22,749 nt of DNA, from positions 1 through 22,749 of the forward strand of contig JAILMZ010000060.1 of NCBI GenBank assembly GCA_024692105.1, written 5' to 3'. The translations under genes were made by a program, and so were the position numbers. The notes beneath the pieces were generated by a model that was given only the letters and a program-made list of their open reading frames with translations, was not told the DNA's origin and made no database searches. The stretch's first letter is position 1. The number at the start of each line of letters is the position of its first letter. The DNA comes from Saccharofermentans sp. GTDB lineage: Bacteria; Bacillota_A; Clostridia; Saccharofermentanales; Saccharofermentanaceae. Shown one piece after another: positions 1 through 5,764 of the stretch.

Positions 1-294
1 AACATTAAGAACACCAAAGACTATAATTATGATGCCTAACAAAATGATCGGGATACAATACTTGATCGATGATTTCTGATTCTTTCTGTCACAATTACGG
101 CAATAGCCTCCCGTATAAGGCGTTATCTCAGAATACCTATATGTATTGACAGTCTCACCTGACTTCAGTTTTACGCTGGATACAATTGTTTTAATTGCTG
201 TGTAGTATGCAACACCTGTAAAAGGATTATTGCAGTTAGGACATTTTGTGTGATCTGAGTCCAATATAGGAGTAGTAGTTTTTAACCTTGCCAT
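1..294 (-). CDS. Zinc-ribbon membrane protein, 3' end outside window
   Basis: This is an open frame of 98 codons that runs off the left edge of the window. The start ATG at 294-292 has a GGAGG Shine-Dalgarno sequence 7 nt upstream. Two CxxC pairs (C18/C21 and C65/C68) with a beta-rich stretch between them suggest a zinc ribbon. A hydrophobic segment from about residue 80 (IPIILLGIIIIVFG) looks like a transmembrane helix. The likely topology is a cytoplasmic N-terminal zinc ribbon tethered to the membrane, but the C-terminal part is missing. No function is recognised. The two Cys pairs and the ribosome binding site make the gene itself credible. Confidence 0.7.
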   Translation of the reverse strand, partial: MARLKTTTPILDSDHTKCPNCNNPFTGVAYYTAIKTIVSSVKLKSGETVNTYRYSEITPYTGGYCRNCDRKNQKSSIKYCIPIILLGIIIIVFGVLNV

Positions 295-499
295 AGCGCT
301 GCCTCCATTACCAAGGATATCAAAGCCTTCTTTTTCTCAGGGAAACCAAAAAGTTCTAACAGGCAAAGCGCATCCCGCGTTCAGATGCTCGCCAAGCAAA
401 TTATAACTGTCAATAATTCTTTATAACATGGATTTAGATAAATGAATAGACCGCAATCGAATTATTTACAAACAAAGCGAAGCTGAGTGCAGCATCCCA

Positions 500-853
500 T
501 CACTTCTTATAGGCAATGGCGTCGATCTGGAACCTGATCCCTTCCCTTATGAAGTCAGAAGTATACGCCTTCCTTGTGGGGTACTTCCCTGCGAAACGCT
601 CTTTCAAGACCGCCGGCAGTGCATTCAGGTCTTCTATGTCCTTAAACAGGCAGCCCTTCTTCACCACGGAATCCAGCGTGAGTCCCACCTTGTTAAGACG
701 GCTCTCAAGCACGTCGATAGCACCGTGCATCTGCTCTTCAATAGACTTTCCTTCATTTGCCATGCAGTATCCGACAAAGACAAAGTCGCCTGCTTCTATG
801 ATCGTGGAATCCGCCCAGAATTCGTCCGCTTCGATTCTTTTTATCTCAGACAC
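500..853 (-). CDS. RidA/YjgF family protein (copy 1)
   Basis: This 117-residue protein has the usual length and sequence pattern of the RidA/YER057c/UK114 family: an AGDFVFVGYC strand, the LDSVVKKGCLFKDIEDL segment, and a C-terminal PTRKAYTSDF...FQIDAIAY block. The Arg in the TRKA segment sits where RidA proteins carry the substrate-binding Arg. Family members hydrolyse reactive enamine/imine intermediates made by PLP enzymes, although many paralogues have other roles. The start codon is GTG at 853-851, with AAGGGGG 6 nt upstream; stop is TGA. A close paralogue lies at 17659-18018; I count 83 identical residues in 113 aligned by hand. The gene stands alone on the minus strand with the integrase remnant upstream of it. 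Confidence 0.88.
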   Translation of the reverse strand: MSEIKRIEADEFWADSTIIEAGDFVFVGYCMANEGKSIEEQMHGAIDVLESRLNKVGLTLDSVVKKGCLFKDIEDLNALPAVLKERFAGKYPTRKAYTSDFIREGIRFQIDAIAYKK

Positions 854-944
854 GTTAAGCCCCCTTATCCTTGTTCTTTGAAAAGTAGTAGATCCACTTC
901 GCTTATTGATGCTTTATAATTCAGGTATAATTCACCGGGTGTTT

Positions 945-1085
945 TTAGATCGACTTGCCGAACTGAGGTTCGATATAGCACTGATAGATTCTCAAGTAGG
1001 TCGCAAAAGATGTGTTCCGAATACCGCTCTTGATCTTTTTCCAGATCTCAAAGTATGAGTTGATTGTAACGTTTGGACCAGTCAT
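945..1085 (-). pseudogene. Tyrosine integrase remnant (core-binding domain fragment)
   Basis: Read on the minus strand, this stretch encodes about 46 residues: a conserved-looking INSYFEIWKKIKSGIRNTSF segment followed by a Tyr-rich helix and IEPQFGK, then TAA at 947-945. This matches the SAM-like core-binding domain of Tn916-type integrases, whose members carry an Aromatic-x-x-W-x-x-x-K, NT-F/Y, Y and P-x-FGK pattern. Nothing resembling the catalytic R...HxxR...Y domain follows on either side. The open frame extends upstream to 1157, but those residues look unrelated, and no ribosome binding site is visible. I infer a decayed integrative element. The family match is by eye and short, so a chance match is possible. 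Confidence 0.5.
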
Positions 1086-1246
1086 CAAATTCTTGGGTAT
1101 AAAAATGCAAAAAGCAGAAAAACTTGGGTATAAAAGTCTCGAAAGGCCTGAAAACAATGGGCTTGTCTTGGGTACAAATCATAAAATAGCAACGGATTTG
1201 GCGAATGGCATGATTCAAAAAGTGGGCAATAAATGAAGTGAATTTC

Positions 1247-1274
1247 TTGAAAGAAATGATCAATGATGTATAAT
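1247..1274 (+). promoter_or_regulatory. Promoter of the TetR-CPBP operon
   Basis: TTGAAA at 1247-1252 and TATAAT at 1269-1274 are separated by 16 bp, upstream of the TetR start at 1314. The match to the sigma-A consensus is good. Confidence 0.7.
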
Positions 1275-1282
1275 TATCATTA

Positions 1283-1298
1283 TATAACGAGAGTTATA
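1283..1298 (+). promoter_or_regulatory. Operator-like inverted repeat before the TetR gene
   Basis: TATAAC-GAGA-GTTATA is a perfect 6-bp inverted repeat just downstream of the predicted -10 box, around the transcription start. This is a usual position for TetR autorepression. Binding by the adjacent regulator is inferred. Confidence 0.5.
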
Positions 1299-1313
1299 CA
1301 TAAGGAGATCAAT

Positions 1314-1880
1314 ATGCCGCCCAAAGTTAAGATCACAAAAAAGATGGTAGAGGAAGCCTCCCTTGAGGTTATCCGCTCAAGCGGGTATGAAAATCTGAAC
1401 GCCAGAATGATCGCAGAATATCTGAAGTGTTCCACACAACCGGTCTTATATAGTTTCAAGACAGTGGATGAGATAAGAGAAGCTGCTTATAGACTTGCGG
1501 ATGATTATCATACGGCATTCATAATGCCTAAGGATACAGACAAGAATCCAATGCTTGCTCTCGGTCTTAACTATGTTCGCTTCGGTCATGAAGAGAAAAA
1601 TCTGTTTAGGTTTCTGTTTCAGACGGATAAGTTTGGAGGTATGGATGTTCAGACTCTTCTGGATAATCCGGGTCTGGCAGCTATTCTGCAAGTAATGGCT
1701 AAGGGTATGGATTGTGATATCGGCGAAGCCAGAGAAATGTTTCTTGCTTTCTTCTGTGTTGCACACGGCCTAGCAAGTCTTCTGGCTAACAATTCCATGG
1801 AATATGATGCAGCTCAGAGCGAGAAGATGCTCATCAAAGTGTTTGACGGGATGATTGCATTAAGAAAAGGAAAGGGATAA
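1314..1880 (+). CDS. TetR/AcrR family transcriptional regulator
   Basis: The 188-residue length and domain layout fit the TetR family. An N-terminal three-helix DNA-binding domain (about residues 6-55) contains the helix-turn-helix ARMIAEYLKCSTQPVLYSFK, followed by an all-helical ligand and dimer domain. The ATG at 1314 is chosen because AAGGAG lies 6 nt upstream; the frame stays open for 17 more codons, but that longer start has no ribosome binding site and overlaps the operator-like repeat. The CPBP gene starts 2 nt after the TAA stop, so the two are one operon and the regulator probably controls the pair. The inducer is unknown. Confidence 0.9.
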   Translation: MPPKVKITKKMVEEASLEVIRSSGYENLNARMIAEYLKCSTQPVLYSFKTVDEIREAAYRLADDYHTAFIMPKDTDKNPMLALGLNYVRFGHEEKNLFRFLFQTDKFGGMDVQTLLDNPGLAAILQVMAKGMDCDIGEAREMFLAFFCVAHGLASLLANNSMEYDAAQSEKMLIKVFDGMIALRKGKG

Positions 1881-1882
1881 TT

Positions 1883-2551
1883 ATGGCAGAAAAGAAAAAA
1901 CTCAATACAGTTGTTCTTGTTTTCCTGATTGTAATGACATTGGTATCATTCGCCAATCTCATCAGGATCGAGTTCGATGGCAGTCTTCTTAAACTGGCCG
2001 GTCTCGTTGTGATCATCGGAGTTGTAGCTTTTTTTGTTACACGAAAGACGAACGATTCAAAAGATGAAGGGCTGAATATAAAGACCTGCCTTAGTCAAAT
2101 CAAAAACAGGAAGATCATAATCCTTATACTGATACCGGTTATCTTTGATGTGCTTACTGTTTTTGTTGAAAAAGCTTTCTTCCCAGATGTCCTGGCGCAT
2201 TCGCTGGCAAGGCTTCCCTTCGAGATGGATCCTTCAAAAATCATTCCGATAATTATAGAATTATTGATACTTCCTTTAGGTGAAGAGATCGCACTGAGGG
2301 GCTTCTATCAGAAACAAGCCGCCAAGCTGATTGGTTTTGTTCCTGCGCTCGTTATCGCATCCTTTATTTTTGCGGTTGGGCATTTCTCATACGGCAGTCC
2401 GGTTGTCGTTATCATGGATCTGGCGGGTGTTTTCATTGATTCATTGATATTTGGTATTATCTTCAAGGAAACAGATAATGCGTGGTGTAGTTGGATATCG
2501 CATTCTTTGGCTGATATCGTTGCGGTTATCGTGATGATGATGATTGTTTAG
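1883..2551 (+). CDS. CPBP family intramembrane glutamic endopeptidase (with TetR partner)
   Basis: This is a 222-residue multi-spanning membrane protein with the three CPBP/Abi motifs: EExxxR (E134, E135, R139 in GEEIALRGF), FxxxH (H167 in FAVGH) and HxxxD (H207, D211 in SHSLAD). The family comprises CAAX-prenyl-protease-like and bacteriocin-immunity-type membrane proteases. Hydrophobic segments lie near residues 10-30, 35-55, 77-95, 120-133, 150-170 and 175-195, with a C-terminal hydrophobic run. It is translated from an ATG 2 nt after the TetR stop. The substrate cannot be told from sequence. The TAG stop is followed at once by an in-phase TGA. Confidence 0.85.
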   Translation: MAEKKKLNTVVLVFLIVMTLVSFANLIRIEFDGSLLKLAGLVVIIGVVAFFVTRKTNDSKDEGLNIKTCLSQIKNRKIIILILIPVIFDVLTVFVEKAFFPDVLAHSLARLPFEMDPSKIIPIIIELLILPLGEEIALRGFYQKQAAKLIGFVPALVIASFIFAVGHFSYGSPVVVIMDLAGVFIDSLIFGIIFKETDNAWCSWISHSLADIVAVIVMMMIV

Positions 2552-2643
2552 TGAATCTTAAAGTAATAGTTGGCACTTAGTCGTTAGAATAAAGAGTTAT
2601 TTGAACTTTAGTATTATTGAGAATCTGCTGATCAAGAATAATA

Positions 2644-2670
2644 TGGCGGTTCACCTAGTGTGAACCGCCA
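2644..2670. repeat. 11-bp perfect inverted repeat (hairpin without U-tract)
   Basis: TGGCGGTTCAC and GTGAACCGCCA flank a 5-nt loop, CTAGT. It lies 92 bp after the CPBP gene. There is no T-run on either side, so it is not a standard intrinsic terminator. It may end the TetR-CPBP transcript in another way, or be the end of a decayed small mobile element. Confidence 0.6.
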
Positions 2671-2676
2671 ATGCAT

Positions 2677-2731
2677 TTGTCGTGTGCGTACGATAAAATA
2701 TATTGATATTATCGTGTCGAGACGATAAACT
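2677..2731 (+). promoter_or_regulatory. Tandem dyad operators over the promoter of the AAA_14 ATPase
   Basis: Two 20-bp dyads share the form TTRTCGT-N6-ACGATAA. Dyad 1 at 2677-2696 is TTGTCGT-GTGCGT-ACGATAA, and dyad 2 at 2709-2728 is TTATCGT-GTCGAG-ACGATAA. They are 32 bp apart, about three helical turns, so they face the same side of the DNA. A possible promoter, TTGATA (2703-2708) with a 17-bp spacer and TAAACT (2726-2731), places dyad 2 across the spacer and -10 box. The repeats are read directly; repression by a dimeric factor is inferred. Confidence 0.55.
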
Positions 2732-2778
2732 AATACCAAGAAATAAGTTTCTAATGCTGATAAAAAGGGGAAACCTAT

Positions 2779-4062
2779 ATGAACCACACCGTTCTTAAGC
2801 AAGTGATTCTTGATCAAAACGAAGTAATTAAGAATGCCGACATCATAGATCGAGATTATTCTTTTGAAAGAAATGTCAACTATATATTGGTTGGCCTCAG
2901 GCGGTCAGGCAAATCAACACTTCTGTATAAAATGGTAAGAGATTTGATCGACAATGGTTGTGAATGGTCTCAGATTATATATGTCAATTTTGAAGATGAC
3001 CGATTATTGGGGTTTGTTGCTAAAGACTTTAACGACATTGTTGAGACAGCTCATGAACTGACCGACAATAAGACCGTTTATTATTTCTTTGATGAAATCC
3101 AGAATATTGACGGTTGGGAACACTTTGCGAGAAGACTTGCCGATCAAAAGGCACATGTGCAGATCACCGGCAGCAATGCTAAGATGCTCAGTTCTGAAAT
3201 GGCAAGTACTTTGGGCGGAAGATATATTCCGAGAATGATCATGCCGTTCTCTTTTTCAGAAGTTCTGGATTATAAAAAGATCGCTCATGATGAATCAGCA
3301 TTACTGACCACTTCCAAAAGCGCAAAGATAAGACGTGCCTGTCAGGAATACCTGTCCGAAGGAGGACTTCCGGAAACTCAATTGATGGTAAACAAACGTG
3401 AGTACATAAAGACAGTATATGAGAAAGTACTGCTTGGAGATATCATCGAACGAGAGCAGATTATGAATAAGATGGCTCTCAGGCTGATGATTAAGAAAAT
3501 AGCTGAAACCGTAAAGAATGAAGTCTCATACAATACGCTTGCCGGGAATGTCAAAGCTGTAGGGATAAAGACATCTACCGACTCCATGATAGACTATTCT
3601 TCGTATGCCGAGAATGCCTATCTTATATTCAGAACTAAGAATTATGTTTCTAAATCCGCAGAAAAAGAAGGTACTCCGAGATTCTATTTTTTTGATAATG
3701 GCGTGCTATCGTTATTCTTAATCGATAAAAAATCCACGCTTCTGGAAAACACTGTTGCCGTTCATCTGAAAAGGAATAAGAGCGAGAATGTGTATTACTA
3801 TAAGTCCAGTCAGACTGGAGTGGATATTGATTTCTATCTTCCAGAAGAGAATACAGCCATACAGGTGGCTTACTCATTGGGAGATGCAGAAGAACGCGAG
3901 GTTAGGAGTTTAATCATATTTGCAGCTAAGACTAAAAAACATCATCGTTTGATAATAGTTACTTACGAAGACGAAGGAATAATAGAAAGAGACGGACACA
4001 CGATCGAAGTGATTCCGATTCACAAGTTTTTGTTATCCGAGATGGGGTTAGGAAAGCAATAG
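2779..4062 (+). CDS. AAA_14/DUF4143 family ATP-binding protein
   Basis: This 427-residue protein has the standard two-part layout. The N-terminal AAA domain carries a Walker A loop GLRRSGKST (residues 39-47), a Walker B strand YYFFDEIQ (101-108), a sensor-1-like ITGSNAK (129-135) and an LGGRY segment with a likely arginine finger (about 145-149). The C-terminal DUF4143 domain begins near residue 200; it has a restriction-endonuclease-like look at the end (YKSSQTGVDIDFYL, then IQVAYS). AAGGGG lies 8 nt before the ATG. Proteins of this family are widespread and patchily distributed, and their biological role is not settled. No partner gene is adjacent: the TetR-CPBP pair ends 227 bp upstream and the next gene starts 62 bp downstream. 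Confidence 0.92.
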   Translation: MNHTVLKQVILDQNEVIKNADIIDRDYSFERNVNYILVGLRRSGKSTLLYKMVRDLIDNGCEWSQIIYVNFEDDRLLGFVAKDFNDIVETAHELTDNKTVYYFFDEIQNIDGWEHFARRLADQKAHVQITGSNAKMLSSEMASTLGGRYIPRMIMPFSFSEVLDYKKIAHDESALLTTSKSAKIRRACQEYLSEGGLPETQLMVNKREYIKTVYEKVLLGDIIEREQIMNKMALRLMIKKIAETVKNEVSYNTLAGNVKAVGIKTSTDSMIDYSSYAENAYLIFRTKNYVSKSAEKEGTPRFYFFDNGVLSLFLIDKKSTLLENTVAVHLKRNKSENVYYYKSSQTGVDIDFYLPEENTAIQVAYSLGDAEEREVRSLIIFAAKTKKHHRLIIVTYEDEGIIERDGHTIEVIPIHKFLLSEMGLGKQ

Positions 4063-4124
4063 AATGCTTTGGGTCAATCGATATCGCAAAAGACTATAAA
4101 TTTACTAGAAAAGAGGATCAAAAT

Positions 4125-4517
4125 ATGAATATTGCAGTAACCTATGAAAACGGAAATGTATTCCAGCATTTTGGACACACCGAGAAGTTCAAGATCTATT
4201 CGGTAGAAGATGGCAAGATTGTAGGCAGCATGGTTGTCGATACCAACGGAAGCGGTCACGGTGCACTTGCCGGTTTCCTTCAGGAGCATTCAGTTGACAC
4301 ACTCATCTGCGGTGGAATCGGCATGGGTGCTCAAATGGCACTGGCTGAAGCCGGAATTAAACTCTTTGGCGGTGTTCAGGGCAATGCAGACAATGCGGTT
4401 AATGCTCTTTTAGCCGGCAATCTGGCTTATGATCCTGATGCAAGATGCGATCACCACGATCATCAAGAGGATCACGAATGCGGAAACCACGGTTGTGGTG
4501 GAAACTGTCATGAGTAA
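4125..4517 (+). CDS. NifX/NifB-type dinitrogenase iron-molybdenum cofactor domain protein
   Basis: This 130-residue protein matches the small NifX/NafY/MTH1175-like fold through an MNIAVTYENGNVFQHFGHTEKFKIY start, a DTNGSGHGALAGFL segment and a CGGIGMGAQMALAEAGIKLFGG core. Members bind or carry iron-sulfur or iron-molybdenum clusters; in organisms without nitrogenase they occur as stand-alone proteins of unknown role. No nitrogenase gene is in view. The last 25 residues are unusual, very rich in His, Cys, Asp and Glu (CDHHDHQEDHECGNHGCGGNCHE in two parts: CDHHDHQEDHE, CGNHGCGGNCHE), and look like an added metal-binding tail. GAGG lies about 8 nt before the ATG; stop is TAA. A repeat-type terminator follows at 4547-4571. 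Confidence 0.88.
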   Translation: MNIAVTYENGNVFQHFGHTEKFKIYSVEDGKIVGSMVVDTNGSGHGALAGFLQEHSVDTLICGGIGMGAQMALAEAGIKLFGGVQGNADNAVNALLAGNLAYDPDARCDHHDHQEDHECGNHGCGGNCHE

Positions 4518-4525
4518 GTTTGGAT

Positions 4526-4572
4526 AATAAGGAGCAAACACGACTAAAGAAGGAAGCAATTCCTGCTTTTTG
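4526..4572 (+). repeat. 47-bp direct repeat, copy 1, containing a terminator hairpin
   Basis: This segment matches 4981-5027 at 44 of 47 positions. It contains AGGAA-GCAA-TTCCT (4551-4564), extended by further pairs around one mismatch, followed by five T residues at 4567-4571. It acts as the likely terminator of the NifX-type gene. Together with copy 2 it brackets the PAS gene. Confidence 0.75.
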
Positions 4573-4602
4573 TTATTATTGATATATGAAGGGAGAACTC
4601 CA

Positions 4603-4980
4603 ATGACAGATATTAATGCTATTTACAAGAGCGTTCTTGAGGCGGATAGAGCTGCAGTAGTCATATGTGATCTCGAACACACTGTAATCTATATGAACCC
4701 GGTAGCGATTGAGCGCTATGCAAAATGGGGTGGAAACAGTCTTATGGGCAAGAGTCTTTTGAATTGCCATAACGAGAAGTCCCGTGAGTTGATATTTAAA
4801 GTGATTGAATGGTTTAACGCATCTAAAGACAACAATATTGTTTATACATTCTTTAACGAGAAAGAAAACAAAGATGTGTATATGGTTGCGCTAAGGAATG
4901 ACGAGGGCAATCTGATCGGATACTATGAGAAACATGAGTATCGTAATCATGAGACAATGAAAATGTACGATATTACGTAA
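4603..4980 (+). CDS. Small single-domain PAS protein
   Basis: This 125-residue protein is one PAS fold: AAVVICDLEHTVIYMNPVAI is the typical first strand pair, with a GKSLLNCHNEKSRE helix region and C-terminal strands VYMVALRNDEGNLIGYYE. The pattern around LNCHNEKSRE resembles the PAS_10 type found in DUF438 proteins. No output domain is attached, so it probably senses a small ligand, heme or redox state and signals through a partner protein; the ligand is not evident. The ATG at 4603 is chosen because AAGGGAG lies 7 nt upstream; the frame is open upstream but runs through the terminator of the previous gene. Near-identical 47-bp repeats flank the gene. Confidence 0.8.
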   Translation: MTDINAIYKSVLEADRAAVVICDLEHTVIYMNPVAIERYAKWGGNSLMGKSLLNCHNEKSRELIFKVIEWFNASKDNNIVYTFFNEKENKDVYMVALRNDEGNLIGYYEKHEYRNHETMKMYDIT

Positions 4981-5027
4981 AATAAAGAGCAAACAAGACT
5001 AAAGCAGGAAGCAATTCCTGCTTTTTG
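4981..5027 (+). repeat. 47-bp direct repeat, copy 2
   Basis: This copy starts directly after the PAS stop codon and matches 4526-4572 at 44 of 47 positions. It ends in a perfect terminator hairpin. A third copy of the hairpin core only is at 21570-21593. Confidence 0.75.
5001..5027 (+). terminator. Intrinsic terminator of the PAS gene
   Basis: GCAGGAA (5004-5010), loop GCAA and TTCCTGC (5015-5021) form a 7-bp stem, extended by three A-T pairs, then TTTTT at 5022-5026. Confidence 0.85.
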
Positions 5028-5059
5028 CTATAATAGCGTTGTAATAAGTAGTATTACAA
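5026..5059 (+). promoter_or_regulatory. Extended -10 promoter with an inverted repeat at the start site
   Basis: TGCTATAAT at 5026-5034 is an extended -10 element overlapping the tail of the terminator; no good -35 is seen. It is followed by TTGTAATA-AGTAG-TATTACAA (5039-5059), a perfect 8-bp inverted repeat at the expected transcription start, which could be an operator. It would drive the structured transcript at 5041-5286. Confidence 0.45.
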
Positions 5060-5286
5060 TTTGGGGATACCATTAGTGTTTTTTCAATAAAGAATGACCT
5101 AACAAGGTGTTCGGTCATTCAGTGGTTCCCCTGTGCTAAAACATCGTTGTCGTAAGTAGCGTGTTGTATAATGATTCATGGGCTCAAACCCTTGAATTTA
5201 TTGGGTTTCTGTGGAGATGGATTGCAAAGTGTTCAGTCCCCGCAGTTTCCACCACTCAGGGTTTGCCAATCTCGGCAAGCCCTTTT
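5041..5286 (+). ncRNA. Candidate structured RNA or leader RNA of unknown class
   Basis: The 416 bases between the PAS stop and the leader-peptide gene hold no convincing CDS but many helices. Stem 1 pairs 5063-5072 with 5123-5131 (9 bp, one bulged base). Stem 2 pairs GAATGACC (5092-5099) with GGTCATTC (5113-5120) and sits inside stem 1. Stem 3 pairs AAACCC (5186-5191) with GGGTTT (5203-5208). Stem 4 pairs GTGGA (5211-5215) with TCCAC (5248-5252) and encloses stem 5, GGATTG (5219-5224) with CAGTCC (5234-5239). The last helix, 5259-5282, is an intrinsic terminator. I do not recognise a known riboswitch core. It may be an independent ncRNA of about 245 nt or an attenuating leader for the peptide gene at 5397. 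A TATAAT at 5167-5172 could give a shorter form. Confidence 0.45.
5259..5286 (+). terminator. Intrinsic terminator of the 5041-5286 transcript
   Basis: GGGTTTGCC (5259-5267) pairs with GGCAAGCCC (5274-5282), 9 bp with one G-U wobble, loop AATCTC, then TTTT at 5283-5286. It lies 110 bp before the peptide gene and has no CDS ending in front of it, which implies a noncoding transcript or an attenuator. Confidence 0.75.
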
Positions 5287-5396
5287 ATGTCATAGGAAAG
5301 CCGCGTTTTTCAACACTTCCGGGGTTAATTGTTGCTTGAATTCTATATCGTATCGGTGAGAATTTAGTTAACCGACAGATATAGGAGGATGAGAGA

Positions 5397-5522
5397 ATGG
5401 AAGACAAAGAAAACAAGACTCTTGATATGGAGCAGCTGGAAGAAGTAAGTGGTGGTAATGAAGCAGAATACAATGAACTCATAGAATTCATCCATCAGAT
5501 CGATCCGGATTACAAGATCTAG
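5397..5522 (+). CDS. Double-glycine leader peptide (RiPP/bacteriocin-type), ends at TAG
   Basis: This 41-residue peptide is preceded by AGGAGG 9 nt before its ATG, a very strong ribosome binding site. Residues 9-20 read LDMEQLEEVSGG, a textbook double-glycine leader of the kind cleaved after GG by C39-peptidase ABC exporters and also found on Nif11-type and other RiPP precursors. The 21 residues after GG are acidic, contain no Cys, and end DPDYKI before TAG at 5520-5522. The same frame then stays open for 57 further codons, so the product could be a 98-residue protein interrupted by an amber codon. No exporter, peptidase or modification enzyme is in the window. The neighbours are the structured RNA candidate upstream and a patatin gene downstream. 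The leader is clear; what it delivers is unknown. Confidence 0.65.
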   Translation: MEDKENKTLDMEQLEEVSGGNEAEYNELIEFIHQIDPDYKI

Positions 5523-5696
5523 GATGAGTTCGATATTATGCGCTGGTTAACGGATAATTCCGGTATCAAATTCAAGAGCCTGTATGTAAGTCAACAGTGG
5601 AACAGGAACGAATTCAAGCTGCCCGACCGTCGTACGATCGGTCAAAAGCAACTGATGGAGATGCTTCGCGAGAAGTTCTCTGACCAGCTTGGTTAA
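5520..5696 (+). other. In-frame extension of the leader-peptide gene beyond TAG
   Basis: After the TAG (codon 42), 57 sense codons follow in the same frame up to TAA at 5694-5696. The encoded segment begins DEFDIMRWLTDNSGIKFKSL, ends QLMEMLREKFSDQLG, and has ordinary protein-like composition and codon use. It has no ribosome binding site of its own. The best readings are a nonsense mutation in a once 98-99-residue double-glycine protein, or amber readthrough. Confidence 0.5.
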
Positions 5697-5764
5697 CCTG
5701 AGAATGTTGTAAATCCTTATCCGTTCCGCCTCATGAAGTGTTATCATTGTGCGGAGAAAAACAT

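Noticed and set aside
1105..1236. A plus-strand frame of 43 codons opposite and upstream of the integrase remnant
   Set aside because: No ribosome binding site, no recognisable domain, and it runs through short TTGGGTAYAAA repeats.
4060..4130. Extension of the AAA_14 protein through its TAG for 21 codons into the next gene
   Set aside because: The continuation overlaps the ribosome binding site and start of the NifX-type gene and has no domain character; the TAG is the normal end of the DUF4143 domain.
5171..5359. A 62-codon frame within the structured RNA region
   Set aside because: No ribosome binding site; it crosses the strong terminator at 5259-5286 and its composition follows the base-paired segments.
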